Source: Candidatus Uhrbacteria bacterium (GTDB lineage: Bacteria > Patescibacteriota > Patescibacteriia > UBA9934 > GWF2-40-263). Taken from it: a stretch of 51,628 nt of DNA. The DNA is taken from assembly GCA_016188495.1 (NCBI GenBank), contig JACPHU010000005.1:1-51628 (forward strand), read 5' to 3'. Position numbers and translations under genes: made by a program. Positions 1 to 7,183 of the stretch are shown here, piece by piece. Every line of letters begins with the position of its first letter. The first letter of the stretch is position 1. Under the pieces are notes generated by a model. The model did no database searches. It saw only the letters and a list, made by a program, of their open reading frames with translations, and was not told the DNA's origin.

Positions 1-1
1 C

Positions 2-517
2 AAGGGAGTTCGTTGCCCCTTCTCAGGTTGTGACGGTCTGATCCTGCAGCCCAAGCAGGAGAAGTCCTTCCAGTCCTGGGTCACTCTGCAGGAGCGTGCT
101 CCGGCGGTGACTCATTATCGGGACGGGCATCTTCCTCTGCCTGAGCGCAACGACATCATCCTGAAGGAAGCCGGACAGGGACTCTACGAGATCAGCAGCC
201 TGGTTCGTCAGGCTCTGGAACAGGAAGATCTCACGACAGAGGAAGGGGAGATCGACGTCGCTCACTTCCTCATGTATCTGGCCCATGATCCTTCCGTCGC
301 TTCCCGTTTCCGAGGCAAGGACGAGGTGCTCGTATCATTGGGTAGGCCGAGTATGTTCGGAGCCTATGATCTGACCTCGGTTCGCGCCGAAGTGAGGAAG
401 CTACCCAAACTGTTCCGGTGGAAAGGAAACCGGAATCTAAAGCTCCCGTTGATAATGGTAAACCCACTCTGTTCGTTCTCTGTGCACCCAAAGATAAGGA
501 TGAACTTGAAGAACTGA
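2..517 (+). CDS. Unknown protein, 5'-truncated; possibly frameshifted into the TIR gene
   Basis: This reading frame is open from the window edge to a stop at 517, so its start lies upstream. The visible part begins with a CPFSGC motif (two Cys, possibly half of a metal site), followed by a hydrophilic, probably helical region. I do not recognise the family. The last ~33 codons (from about 418) lie out of frame over the start of the TIR gene and read like a shadow of it, so the true product probably ends or shifts frame near 370-420. Codon choice is GC-richer than in nearby core genes, hinting at accessory origin. It could be the N-terminal half of one TIR protein split by a 1-nt indel. Confidence 0.45.
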   Translation, partial: KGVRCPFSGCDGLILQPKQEKSFQSWVTLQERAPAVTHYRDGHLPLPERNDIILKEAGQGLYEISSLVRQALEQEDLTTEEGEIDVAHFLMYLAHDPSVASRFRGKDEVLVSLGRPSMFGAYDLTSVRAEVRKLPKLFRWKGNRNLKLPLIMVNPLCSFSVHPKIRMNLKN

Positions 518-849
518 GGATTCAGTTGGCGCGTCGTGCCAACATTCTCAGTGATGATAGTGTCCCGCCAGGCGGAGATTTTGAGGAGGAGCGTCGGATT
601 CTTATTGACCAATCTGACGGTATCATCCTCATGCTCAGCGCGTCCTCTGCCGCCAAAGGACTGGACGAGGAAGCGGTTCGTTTGGCGAAATCGGGTAAAC
701 GGTGTGCACCGATGCTTGTGTCCGCCTACGATTATCCGTCGAGTGCGGTTGGACGTATACAGTGCATGAATCGTATGAAGCCGGTCAAGACTGAAGATGA
801 CTGGCTGACGGTTAATAAAGAGATCCGTAAGGTTTTCAACATCCCTTAA
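418..849 (+). CDS. TIR-domain protein
   Basis: A 143-residue product from a GTG start. Residues ~17-140 have the TIR layout: a first strand (TLFVLCAPKDKDE), a BB-loop-like stretch (DDSVPPGGDFEEE, 46-58), a hydrophobic strand (GIILMLS), then a helix with Glu84/Glu85, where NAD-cleaving TIRs place the catalytic glutamate. TIR proteins in bacteria often act as NADase effectors in antiphage defence; that role is inferred here. No SD sits at usable distance before GTG 418 (AGGA is ~20 nt away) and no ATG occurs near, so the domain may normally be the C-terminus of a longer protein whose N-terminal part is the overlapping upstream frame. A strong terminator follows. Confidence 0.7.
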   Translation: MERKPESKAPVDNGKPTLFVLCAPKDKDELEELRIQLARRANILSDDSVPPGGDFEEERRILIDQSDGIILMLSASSAAKGLDEEAVRLAKSGKRCAPMLVSAYDYPSSAVGRIQCMNRMKPVKTEDDWLTVNKEIRKVFNIP

Positions 850-860
850 AGTATTTCTTA

Positions 861-900
861 CCCCTGATCGAGTTTCAGCTCAATCAGGGGTTTTTATTTT
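861..900 (+). terminator. Rho-independent terminator after TIR gene
   Basis: An inverted repeat with arms CCCCTGAT and ATCAGGGG, extended by GAG/CTC, is followed by a T-rich run (TTTTTATTTTT). It ends the TIR transcript. Confidence 0.85.
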
Positions 901-960
901 TGTTTAAAATTTAGTTGCTTTTTTTTATCGAGTTTTGTATCATCCCATCGTCAATTGAAT

Positions 961-1090
961 GAGATTGTTTCAGAATTTGATGAGATTGCCTTGAACGGGC
1001 TGGCAGCCCCGGAAGACGTACCCAAACGTACGTCTTCCGGGGTGCCTGGGCGCCCGTGAAAGGCAAGATCGCAAATTCTGAAACAATCTC
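961..1090 (-). repeat. Palindromic repeat element, copy 1
   Basis: A long imperfect palindrome with outer arms GAGATTGTTTCAGAATTTG (961-979) and its exact complement (1072-1090). Inside them lie the family core TTGCCTTGAACGGGC and its partner GCCCGTGAAAGGCAA, then a GC-rich tip built on CCCCGGAAGACGTAC and its complement. It has the orientation opposite to copies 2, 4 and 5. It sits 5 nt upstream of tRNA-Leu. The asymmetric internal loops (CGATC opposite TCTCAT, TC opposite TC) match the other four copies although the outer arm sequence is different. Confidence 0.85.
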
Positions 1091-1095
1091 CATGA

Positions 1096-1182
1096 GCGCG
1101 GATGGTGGAATTGGTATACACGCCAGCTTGAGGGGCTGGTGCCAGCAATGGCTTGGAGGTTCGAGTCCTCTTCCGCGCACCA
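1096..1182 (+). tRNA. tRNA-Leu (anticodon GAG)
   Basis: The acceptor arms GCGCGGA and TCCGCGC pair perfectly. The anticodon loop CTTGAGG gives anticodon GAG. A long variable arm typical of leucine tRNA is present (GTGCCAGCAATGGCTT region), and the T arm GGAGG-TTCGAGT-CCTCT is intact. The 3' CCA is encoded. 87 nt. Confidence 0.95.
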
Positions 1183-1215
1183 CAAAACACACTTCTAATA
1201 AGAAGTGTGTTTTGT
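1182..1215 (+). terminator. Terminator after tRNA-Leu
   Basis: The 15-nt arms ACAAAACACACTTCT and AGAAGTGTGTTTTGT pair perfectly around an AATA loop and begin on the last base of the encoded CCA. The U-rich side forms part of the stem, as in compact tRNA terminators. Confidence 0.8.
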
Positions 1216-1225
1216 ATTGTGCTGA

Positions 1226-1353
1226 AGATCTCTACAAAACTCGCGATCTTACCTTTCACGGGCGCCTGTTGACCACACTCTCCCTATTCTAAATAGGGTT
1301 CGTATGGCTCAACAGCCCGTTCAAGGCAATCTCATCGAGTTTTGTAGAGATCT
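1226..1353 (+). repeat. Palindromic repeat element, copy 2
   Basis: Outer arms AGATCTCTACAAAACTCG (1226-1243) and its exact complement (1336-1353) enclose the family core (CGATC, then TACCTTTCACGGGC, against GCCCGTTCAAGGCAA and TCTCAT). The tip carries CTCTCCCTATT and AATAGGG, nearly the same tip as copy 4. It lies between the two tRNA genes. Together with copy 1, the tRNAs and the terminators, this fills the gene-free stretch 850-1546. Confidence 0.85.
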
Positions 1354-1409
1354 CTCTGGTATTGATTTATCTTTTTGGATCAAGTATTCTTTTAATCGTT
1401 AATATTTTA

Positions 1410-1486
1410 GGGCGTTTAGCTCAGCTGGTTAGAGCGCTTCGTTTACACCGAATAGGTCGGGGGTTCGAATCCCTCAACGCCCACCA
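1410..1486 (+). tRNA. tRNA-Val (anticodon UAC)
   Basis: The acceptor arms GGGCGTT and AACGCCC pair, the D arm is GCTCAGCTGGTTAGAGC, the anticodon loop TTTACAC gives anticodon TAC, and the T arm GGGGG-TTCGAAT-CCCTC is canonical. CCA is encoded. One oddity is an unpaired C-T at the base of the anticodon stem (CTTCG against CGAAT), where most valine tRNAs have a pair. 77 nt. Confidence 0.95.
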
Positions 1487-1522
1487 CAAAAAACATCGAC
1501 TAAAGGTCGATGTTTTTTGTGG
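1484..1522 (+). terminator. Terminator fused to the CCA end of tRNA-Val
   Basis: A perfect 17-bp stem (1484-1500 with 1506-1522) includes the encoded CCA itself in its left arm, with loop TAAAG and a run of six T in the right arm. The precursor must be trimmed inside this stem. Confidence 0.85.
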
Positions 1523-1529
1523 TGTCTTT

Positions 1530-1538
1530 TGTTATACT
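1530..1538 (+). promoter_or_regulatory. Extended -10 promoter for the 1547 gene
   Basis: TGT plus TATACT forms an extended -10; no TTGACA-like -35 is visible at 17 nt. The hexamer ends 8 nt before ATG 1547, which puts the expected +1 at or next to the start codon, and no SD is present: a leaderless mRNA is likely. Confidence 0.6.
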
Positions 1539-1546
1539 GAAGATCT

Positions 1547-1807
1547 ATGTCACCATGGATTCGTATTCCGCTAGGATTATTTATTATTGCTGTTGGTTTT
1601 TTGATGGTACAAAAAACGGACGTTTTTCTTTCTTGGTTTGGACGGATTCCATTTGCCGAGGATAAATTTGGTCCGGGCGGATCTCGTTTTTTTTATAAAC
1701 TATTAGGAATTGCGGTGGTATTCATAGGAATTTCTACGGCAACGAACGTTATCTCGGGTGTCTTAGAAGATCTCGCCGGACTTTTGACCCATACGAGTTC
1801 TTCCTAA
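1547..1807 (+). CDS. Small membrane protein, two TM helices
   Basis: An 86-residue protein of unknown function. Hydrophobic segments lie at about residues 5-22 (IRIPLGLFIIAVGFLMV) and 52-70 (LLGIAVVFIGISTATNV), separated by a polar loop with a Gly-Pro-Gly-Gly turn. It starts 8 nt after an extended -10 without an SD, so it is probably read from a leaderless mRNA. The next gene, also a membrane protein, follows after ~20 nt and is probably co-transcribed. Confidence 0.65.
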   Translation: MSPWIRIPLGLFIIAVGFLMVQKTDVFLSWFGRIPFAEDKFGPGGSRFFYKLLGIAVVFIGISTATNVISGVLEDLAGLLTHTSSS

Positions 1808-1828
1808 GCTTGATCAGTTGGAGGGGTT

Positions 1829-2281
1829 TTGTTAATCTCTGATTACTATCAACCTCATATGCTTTCATTTTTTCGGCCAACGTACTGGTTCACCATGGAT
1901 CCTCCTCAAGTAGGAGGTCTTTTAGGAAATGCCGTTTTTGTCCTTTTTGTTCTGTGTGTGGTTTTAGGGGTTATTGGACATATTGTGACAGATCGTCACA
2001 AAAAGGACCGATACGTTCGCCAAATAGGGAAACGTGTTTCGACTCTTTTGGTCACAATGGGAATGTTGGGAGTCGCCTTATATTTTTTCAGTTTTGAGGA
2101 AATTCAGCTATTTGGAGCAAGGTTTTGGTATCCGGTTTGGATCATTGCGGTGATGGTTTGGACATTGCTGATTATACGGTTTGTCAGAATAGAGATTCCT
2201 CGGTCACAACAACAAACACAAACACGGCAAGCTATCGCTAAATATCTTCCTCGTAAAAAAGCCAAGAAGCATCATCGCTAA
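1829..2281 (+). CDS. Membrane protein, three TM helices
   Basis: A 150-residue protein of unknown family. Hydrophobic helices occur at about 30-52 (LLGNAVFVLFVLCVVLGVI), 72-90 (LLVTMGMLGVALYFF) and 102-120 (WIIAVMVWTLLIIRFV), and the tail is strongly basic (KYLPRKKAKKHHR), likely cytoplasmic. The start is uncertain. TTG 1829 is only 2 nt behind a GGAGGGG run, which is too close for a normal SD; ATG 1859 (residue 11) is the alternative and keeps all three helices. It lies between another small membrane protein and yraN, 8 nt before the latter. Confidence 0.6.
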   Translation: MLISDYYQPHMLSFFRPTYWFTMDPPQVGGLLGNAVFVLFVLCVVLGVIGHIVTDRHKKDRYVRQIGKRVSTLLVTMGMLGVALYFFSFEEIQLFGARFWYPVWIIAVMVWTLLIIRFVRIEIPRSQQQTQTRQAIAKYLPRKKAKKHHR

Positions 2282-2289
2282 GTTTGAGT

Positions 2290-2658
2290 ATGGACGAACG
2301 CAGACGCTTTGGTAATCAGGGAGAAGCGCTAGCGGCTGAATATCTGGAATCAAAAGGTTTTCGGATTTTGGAACGTCAATATACGCGACCTTACGGAGAA
2401 ATCGACCTTATTTGTCTGGATGGCGAAGAGGTCGTTTTTGTTGAGGTGAAGTCGCGACGAACAAATCAGTATGGGTACCCCGAAGATTCCGTGACTCCTA
2501 AAAAGATCAGGCACCTGCTTCGTGTCATTGAGGAGTATCTCGTCTCTTCGCGTTTTTTTGAAACACCTTGGAGGATCGATGTTGTCGCTATCGAGTTTTA
2601 TTGCCAGCCTCCGCAGGTGACGCATATCAAAGCTATTGACGTTCCTGAGAATTATTGA
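2290..2658 (+). CDS. yraN: YraN/UPF0102 family nuclease-fold protein
   Basis: A 122-residue product matching the UPF0102 (YraN) family in length and motifs: an N-terminal GNQGEALAAEYLESKGF helix, then RPYGEIDLICLDGEEVVFVEVKSR. This is the family's E-I-D ... V-E-V-K core, resembling a restriction-endonuclease-fold active site. The family's biological role is poorly defined. ATG 2290 is preferred over TTG 2284. It belongs to the run membrane protein-yraN-nusA-yidC. Confidence 0.85.
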   Translation: MDERRRFGNQGEALAAEYLESKGFRILERQYTRPYGEIDLICLDGEEVVFVEVKSRRTNQYGYPEDSVTPKKIRHLLRVIEEYLVSSRFFETPWRIDVVAIEFYCQPPQVTHIKAIDVPENY

Positions 2659-2673
2659 TATATTTTTTTTATC

Positions 2674-2704
2674 AGAAACCTGTCGGATCGACGGGTTTCT
2701 TTGT
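2674..2704 (+). terminator. Possible terminator before nusA
   Basis: The arms AGAAACC and GGGTTTCT enclose a second pairing (GTCG with CGAC); only a short T-rich run follows (TTTGTT). It may act as a weak terminator or attenuator ahead of nusA. Confidence 0.5.
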
Positions 2705-2729
2705 TAATTGTCGTATTTGAACTATTTCT

Positions 2730-3983
2730 ATGTCCTCACCTATTGAACAAGCGATTCGTCAGATTTGTGAAGAGAAAGGTCTTGCGTTTGAATCCGTGAT
2801 CGACGCTATCCAATCAGCGTTAGCGGCGGCCTATCGTAAAGATTTCGGTGATAAAAACAGTAACATCGAAGTTGAATTTGATCCTGCAACAGCTCAGTCG
2901 CGCGTTTTTGATATAAAGACCGTTGTAGAAGACGTGGACGTGGAAGAGCTCGAACGACTTGAGGAAGAGCGTAGACAATATGCAGAAAAGTTAGCGTTTC
3001 AAATCGAAGATGCACGCAGACGCGGAAGAGATATCCCTTCAATTTCTATTGAAGATGAATTAGGTCCTCGTTTTAATCCCAAAACAGACATCATGGTTTC
3101 CGAGGCCCAAGTATTAAAGATGGGTGCAAAAATCGGGGATGTGATTCGTACAGAAATGCCTACTCCAGGCGAGTTTGGTCGTATGGCCGCAATGACCGCC
3201 AAACAAGTCATCACACAAAAGCTTCGCGAGGCTGAACGAGAAGTGATCTTTAGCGAATTTAAGGAACATGAAGGTCAGATCATGAATGGAACTGTTCAAC
3301 GTCGTGAAGGCCGTGTAGTCCTAGTAGATTTGGGCCGCATTACAGGTGTCATGCGCCAGGAAGATCAGATTCCTTCGGAACGCTATAACACAGGGGATCG
3401 TATCAAGGTATTTGTTCGTCAAGTGAGCTTGACGACGAAGGGTCCGGAAATTCTCGTTTCACGTACTTCAGAGGAGATGGTTCGAACCCTTTTTGAATTT
3501 GAAATTCCAGAAGTCGCTGAAGGTTCGGTTCAAATTAAAGCCATTGCTCGAGAAGCAGGTTCCCGTTCGAAAGTGGCTGTTACCACATCCGATCAAAACA
3601 TCGATCCGATCGGGGCATGTATCGGTCAGCGGGGAACGCGTATCCAAACCATTATTGCTGAACTAGGTGGTGAAAAAATCGATATTGTCGAATGGAGCGA
3701 AAATCCTGCAGCATTTATTAGCAATGCATTGTCTCCTGCTAAAATTACAAAGTTAGAACTTCATAACAGTGAGAAAGCTGTTTTTGTAAAAGTCCAAGAA
3801 GATCAACTGTCACTTGCTATTGGAAAAGGCGGACAAAATGTTCGTCTAGCAGCTCATCTCACAGGTTGGAAAATTAACATTTCTGGAGACGAGGGGGTCG
3901 CACCTGAAGAAACTCCTGCACCAGAAGAGGCCGCTTCTCTCCCAGAGGATTCCGCTAAACAAGAATCAGAATCTCACGCCTAG
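2730..3983 (+). CDS. nusA: Transcription termination/antitermination factor NusA
   Basis: A 417-residue NusA. The order is an N-terminal RNA-polymerase-binding domain (1-~175), an S1 domain (~181-228, GTVQRREGRVVLVDLGRITGV), KH1 with IGQRGTRI (~250-315) and KH2 with IGKGGQNVRLA (~350-385). An acidic Glu/Pro-rich tail follows instead of the acidic repeats of enterobacterial NusA. The N-terminal domain carries a charged, coiled-coil-like insertion around residues 70-105 (EELERLEEERRQYAEK). It binds RNA polymerase and nascent RNA, modulating pausing, termination and rRNA antitermination. In many bacteria nusA is followed by infB; here yidC follows 6 nt later. Confidence 0.95.
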   Translation: MSSPIEQAIRQICEEKGLAFESVIDAIQSALAAAYRKDFGDKNSNIEVEFDPATAQSRVFDIKTVVEDVDVEELERLEEERRQYAEKLAFQIEDARRRGRDIPSISIEDELGPRFNPKTDIMVSEAQVLKMGAKIGDVIRTEMPTPGEFGRMAAMTAKQVITQKLREAEREVIFSEFKEHEGQIMNGTVQRREGRVVLVDLGRITGVMRQEDQIPSERYNTGDRIKVFVRQVSLTTKGPEILVSRTSEEMVRTLFEFEIPEVAEGSVQIKAIAREAGSRSKVAVTTSDQNIDPIGACIGQRGTRIQTIIAELGGEKIDIVEWSENPAAFISNALSPAKITKLELHNSEKAVFVKVQEDQLSLAIGKGGQNVRLAAHLTGWKINISGDEGVAPEETPAPEEAASLPEDSAKQESESHA

Positions 3984-3989
3984 AGACAT

Positions 3990-4742
3990 ATGGGGACACT
4001 TTTTCACAACGTTCTTTACGTACCTATTTTTAACCTTCTCGTTTTTCTCTACGAAATTCTTCCAGGAGCAGATGTTGGGTTTGCCATCATTGCCTTAACG
4101 ATCGTCATTAAGCTTCTTTTGTGGCCGCTCATGAACCAGTCTTTGCGTTCACAAAAAGCGCTTCAAACGCTTCAGCCAAAGATTGATGAATTAAAAACAC
4201 GTTTTGGAGACGATCGAGAAGGGCTATCCAAGGCCATGATGGAGCTTTACCAAACAGAAAAAGTAAATCCGCTTGCTTCTTGTTTACCCTTGCTTATTCA
4301 GTTGCCTGTTTTAATTGCTCTCTATCAAGTCCTTCTCGGGGGATTTGGAGCAGAAACACTCACGCAGCTTTACAGTTTTGTTTCTCATCCGGGTGAAATT
4401 AATCATGTTTTTCTAGGAATCGTTGACCTTTCCGTGGCCAGTGTTTACATGGCCGTTTTAGCTGGAATCTTCCAATTTGTTCAGACCCGCATGATGATGA
4501 TGCGCCGTCCACCCAAAGAAGTTCGTGGTTCTAAGGGGGCCATTGATGAAACGATGCTTGCGAGCATGAACAAGTCTATGCTGTATTTTATGCCTGTCAT
4601 GACCGTTGTGATTGGTGCAAGCTTGCCCGCCGGTCTCACTCTTTATTGGGTAACGGTTAATATCGTTTCTATTATCCAGCAACACATTATTTTTTCAAAA
4701 AACAATCCATCTGAGAAAGAAACAAAAATCGACTCTAAATAA
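3990..4742 (+). CDS. yidC: Membrane protein insertase YidC/Oxa1
   Basis: A 250-residue short-form YidC without the large periplasmic domain of Gram-negative YidC. It has the family core: a first helix with TIVIKLLLWPL followed by SLRSQKALQTLQPK, a cytoplasmic hairpin, LASCLPLLIQLPVLIALYQVLL, and a last pair ending in LPAGLTLYWVTVNIVSIIQQ. Basic residues K41 and R53 fall near where the conserved groove arginine is expected. It inserts proteins into the cytoplasmic membrane, alone or with Sec. It is co-transcribed with nusA; its stop codon is embedded in the terminator hairpin. Confidence 0.93.
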   Translation: MGTLFHNVLYVPIFNLLVFLYEILPGADVGFAIIALTIVIKLLLWPLMNQSLRSQKALQTLQPKIDELKTRFGDDREGLSKAMMELYQTEKVNPLASCLPLLIQLPVLIALYQVLLGGFGAETLTQLYSFVSHPGEINHVFLGIVDLSVASVYMAVLAGIFQFVQTRMMMMRRPPKEVRGSKGAIDETMLASMNKSMLYFMPVMTVVIGASLPAGLTLYWVTVNIVSIIQQHIIFSKNNPSEKETKIDSK

Positions 4743-4756
4743 AGAGTCGATTTTTG
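4724..4756 (+). terminator. Terminator at the yidC stop
   Basis: The arms AAAAATCGACTCT and AGAGTCGATTTTT form a 13-bp perfect stem that overlaps the last yidC codons. Confidence 0.85.
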
Positions 4757-4761
4757 TTTAT

Positions 4762-4918
4762 GAGACCTCTACAAAACTCGATGAGATTGCCTTGAACGGG
4801 GTAACCCGTCCGAACGAACATAAGGCCGGGCGGGTCGACGACAGAGCCGTACTCACCGTACGGTGACGAGTCGATGGGGCCCCGTGAAAGGCAAGATCGC
4901 GAGTTTTGTAGAGGTCTC
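4762..4918 (-). repeat. Palindromic repeat element, copy 3
   Basis: The longest copy (157 bp). Outer arms GAGACCTCTACAAAACTCG (4762-4780) and the exact complement (4900-4918) enclose the family core TTGCCTTGAACGGGG against CCCCGTGAAAGGCAA, where both sides change from ACGGGC/GCCCGT to keep pairing. The tip is larger and unrelated to the other copies. It has the same orientation as copy 1. Confidence 0.85.
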
Positions 4919-4920
4919 TG

Positions 4921-4929
4921 TGCTAAGAT
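4921..4929 (+). promoter_or_regulatory. Extended -10 promoter for the 4938 gene
   Basis: TGC plus TAAGAT ends 8 nt before ATG 4938; there is no SD. This is the same spacing as at 1547 and 10242, suggesting a leaderless mRNA. Confidence 0.55.
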
Positions 4930-4937
4930 GCAAAGAT

Positions 4938-5864
4938 ATGGGTCACCAGACCGATTTAGAACAATCAGTCATGAGAACCATTCTTTGGTTTTCGTTGTTT
5001 TCTTATCCACTGACGGCTTTTGAATTGTGGAAATGGTTATTGAAGCCTCAGCGTCCTTACGATTTAATCGAAGTCTACTCTATCCTTGAAAAAAGCGACT
5101 GGCTTAAACAAATGCTTGAGACGTCTGAGGGTTTTTATGCCCTTAAAGGGAAACAGATTAATGAAATGGTTCGAGATCGTCAGATGCGATTTTTGGATGC
5201 GGAACGTAAGTATAAAATGTTGCGTCGCATTGCGAAGTTTTTTTATCTTCTTCCTTCTGTTCGTGCGGTTGGTGTAGTCAATACCATGGCGTGGTGGTCG
5301 ACAACCTCTCAGAGTGATATTGATCTGTATGTGGTGACAAAACCAGGATCTATCTGGTCTTCTCGTTTTTGGTTAGTGCTGCCGTTTTTTCTCACAGGAC
5401 AAAGACCCATGCACCACCAGCAACTCAGACAAGGAAAGGATCCGTTTTGTTTTAGCTTTTTTTCCACGACAGAACATCTTCAGATGGAACATCTGTGTTT
5501 TCCCAGGGATTATTACATGGCTTTTTGGGTAAAATCTTTAGTTCCTATTTTGGATCGCGATGGGAATTTTTCCGTTTTTCATCAGGAGAATCGTTGGGCC
5601 ACGCGCTTGTTGCCCAATGCCCATCCTCGCACGCATCACCGGTCTCACGTACCATGGACGATGCCGAGTCTGTTTTTTCCAGGTACATTTTTTGAGTCTT
5701 TTTTTCGGACTCTCCAACAAAAACGACTTCCACTTCAGCTTCGAACACTAGCCAATATTGATTCAAGGGTCATTGTCACAGATGAAGTGTTGAAGTTTCA
5801 TGAAAATGATCGACGCCTCCAATTTCGTGATGCGTTTGAATCTCTTCTTGAACGTTATTTATGA
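4938..5864 (+). CDS. Nucleotidyltransferase-fold protein with N-terminal helical/winged-helix-like part
   Basis: 308 residues. Around residue 126 it has TTSQSDIDLYVVTK, the D-x-D metal-binding signature of the polymerase-beta-like nucleotidyltransferase fold, preceded by VRAVGVVNTMAWW where the family's Gly-Ser strand is expected; the canonical GS is not clear, so activity is uncertain. The first ~90 residues (FSYPLTAFELWKWL, RPYDLIEVYSILEKSDWLKQM) look like a winged-helix-like helical domain. The substrate is unknown. ATG 4938 is chosen because upstream codons belong to the palindromic repeat. The stop overlaps the next start by 4 nt (ATGA), so it is translationally coupled to the ligase-like protein; surface-polysaccharide work is a reasonable guess. 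Confidence 0.65.
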   Translation: MGHQTDLEQSVMRTILWFSLFSYPLTAFELWKWLLKPQRPYDLIEVYSILEKSDWLKQMLETSEGFYALKGKQINEMVRDRQMRFLDAERKYKMLRRIAKFFYLLPSVRAVGVVNTMAWWSTTSQSDIDLYVVTKPGSIWSSRFWLVLPFFLTGQRPMHHQQLRQGKDPFCFSFFSTTEHLQMEHLCFPRDYYMAFWVKSLVPILDRDGNFSVFHQENRWATRLLPNAHPRTHHRSHVPWTMPSLFFPGTFFESFFRTLQQKRLPLQLRTLANIDSRVIVTDEVLKFHENDRRLQFRDAFESLLERYL

Positions 5865-7126
5865 TTGCCTCTTTTGCCAATCTTCTGTTTCTTTGTTCCA
5901 TCTTTTTTTTGTCTTGGCAAACGCAATGGATCATCGGAAGCGTTTCGATTTCAGGGCAAGCGTCTTCCTATGGCGTTTTTTCTGTCTATGTTGTCGAAGT
6001 ATTTATTCTTTTTGCCTTTTTGCTCCGTCTCCGACAGCAAACGTCCCCGATGGTTCTTCACTCTTGGAAGACGTTGTCTTTTTTTCTCGCCATGGTTTTT
6101 TTCTCATTGAGTTTCAGTCACTTTACGCAGATAGGATGGTTCCAGGCGATCCATGTCGTTTCCGCTTCAATGTTGTATTTTTTAATCACAGACCAGCGCA
6201 CAAATATTAAGCAGGTTCTTTCGCTTTTTTTATTGGGTCTCATGGTTCCTGTAGCGCTGGGATGGTTCCAAGTGATTCGTGGCTCAAGTCCAGATTCCAC
6301 AACGCTTGGCATTGCGGCAAAAGACGTGTTTACCCCTGGTGTGGCGGTTGTTGAAACACTTGCAGGCCGTCTGATGCGGGCATACGGAACGTTTCCGCAC
6401 CCAAATATTTTTGGCGGTTATCTTGCTTTCGCGGTGATTGCTCTGGGGTATTTGAGTTTGCGATTAAAAAAACATGAGTGGGTGATGGGACTGGTGGGAG
6501 CTGCTGTTTTTGGAGCAACCTTGGTCACCACTTTTTCGCGTTCGGCATGGTTGGGACTTTTCATCGGATGTCTTGTTCTCATTGCTTTGATGTTTTGGCA
6601 AAAAAAAATACCTCCGCGACGAGCTCTTCCTATTTTGATGATTGGATTGGCGTCTGTGCTTTCAACACTGATATTGTTTCATAACCAAGTCTTTTCAAGA
6701 GTGTATCCAACTGGCCGTATCGAAGTGATTTCCATAGAAGAACGCGCTTCCCAATATCAAACGGTTGATGACGTTTTTTTGTCCGCCCCTTTTTTTGGCG
6801 TGGGTCCCAATGCTTACACGTTTGTTCTTTCGCAACGTGATCCGGGCCATCCCGCATGGTCGTACCAACCGGTTCATAACACGTTTTTGTTGATTCTCGC
6901 CGAGCTTGGATTAGTCGGAATACTTTTTTTTGGTTATTTTATTTTTTCGGTAAATCCCATCGCACATGCATCTGTACGGAAACCAGATGGAATGTTTGCT
7001 GTTATGATTGGTGTCACTTTTTTTGTGATCGCCCTATTTGATCATTATCTCTGGTCGTTGTGGTCAGGACTGGCATTGAGTGCCTTGGCCTGCGCAGTGA
7101 TGGTGCGATGGGAAAGAGATAAGTGA
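5861..7126 (+). CDS. O-antigen ligase/polymerase (WaaL/Wzy-like) membrane protein
   Basis: 421 residues with about ten TM helices. Family hallmarks are TFPHPNIFGGYLAF in the middle, FSRSAWLGLFIG, and the large extracytoplasmic loop ending in QPVHNTFLLILAELGLVG, where the conserved His-Asn of the O-antigen ligase/polymerase family sits. Such proteins transfer or polymerise undecaprenyl-linked glycans on the outer face of the cytoplasmic membrane; the exact glycan is unknown. It overlaps the upstream nucleotidyltransferase-fold gene by 4 nt, so the two form an operon. Confidence 0.85.
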   Translation: MIASFANLLFLCSIFFLSWQTQWIIGSVSISGQASSYGVFSVYVVEVFILFAFLLRLRQQTSPMVLHSWKTLSFFLAMVFFSLSFSHFTQIGWFQAIHVVSASMLYFLITDQRTNIKQVLSLFLLGLMVPVALGWFQVIRGSSPDSTTLGIAAKDVFTPGVAVVETLAGRLMRAYGTFPHPNIFGGYLAFAVIALGYLSLRLKKHEWVMGLVGAAVFGATLVTTFSRSAWLGLFIGCLVLIALMFWQKKIPPRRALPILMIGLASVLSTLILFHNQVFSRVYPTGRIEVISIEERASQYQTVDDVFLSAPFFGVGPNAYTFVLSQRDPGHPAWSYQPVHNTFLLILAELGLVGILFFGYFIFSVNPIAHASVRKPDGMFAVMIGVTFFVIALFDHYLWSLWSGLALSALACAVMVRWERDK

Positions 7127-7148
7127 ATATGGGATTTGTTTAAAATCA

Positions 7149-7177
7149 TTGACAAAATGTTGATTTTGTGGTTTAAT
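7149..7177 (+). promoter_or_regulatory. Strong promoter of the 7344 gene
   Basis: A perfect -35 TTGACA (7149-7154), a 17-nt spacer and TTTAAT (7172-7177). The implied start near 7184 leaves a leader of about 160 nt before ATG 7344. Confidence 0.8.
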
Positions 7178-7183
7178 AGCAGG

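Noticed and set aside
404-410. CCCAAAC resembling a -1 slippery heptamer at the TIR overlap
   Set aside because: In the upstream frame the codons are CCC-AAA, not X-XXY-YYZ, so tandem -1 slippage would not pair. A plain indel is likelier.
961-1090. Palindromes as CRISPR repeats or integron attC sites
   Set aside because: They are scattered singly without spacers, and the attC core motifs (RYYYAAC/GTTRRRY) are not in the required places.
961-1353. ORFs of 70-102 aa on either strand across the tRNA/repeat region
   Set aside because: They consist of palindrome and tRNA sequence read as codons; no start signals or coding character.
5800-6210. 136-aa plus-strand ORF inside the ligase-like gene
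   Set aside because: Out-of-frame shadow; its Cys/Phe-rich composition comes from T-rich membrane codons.
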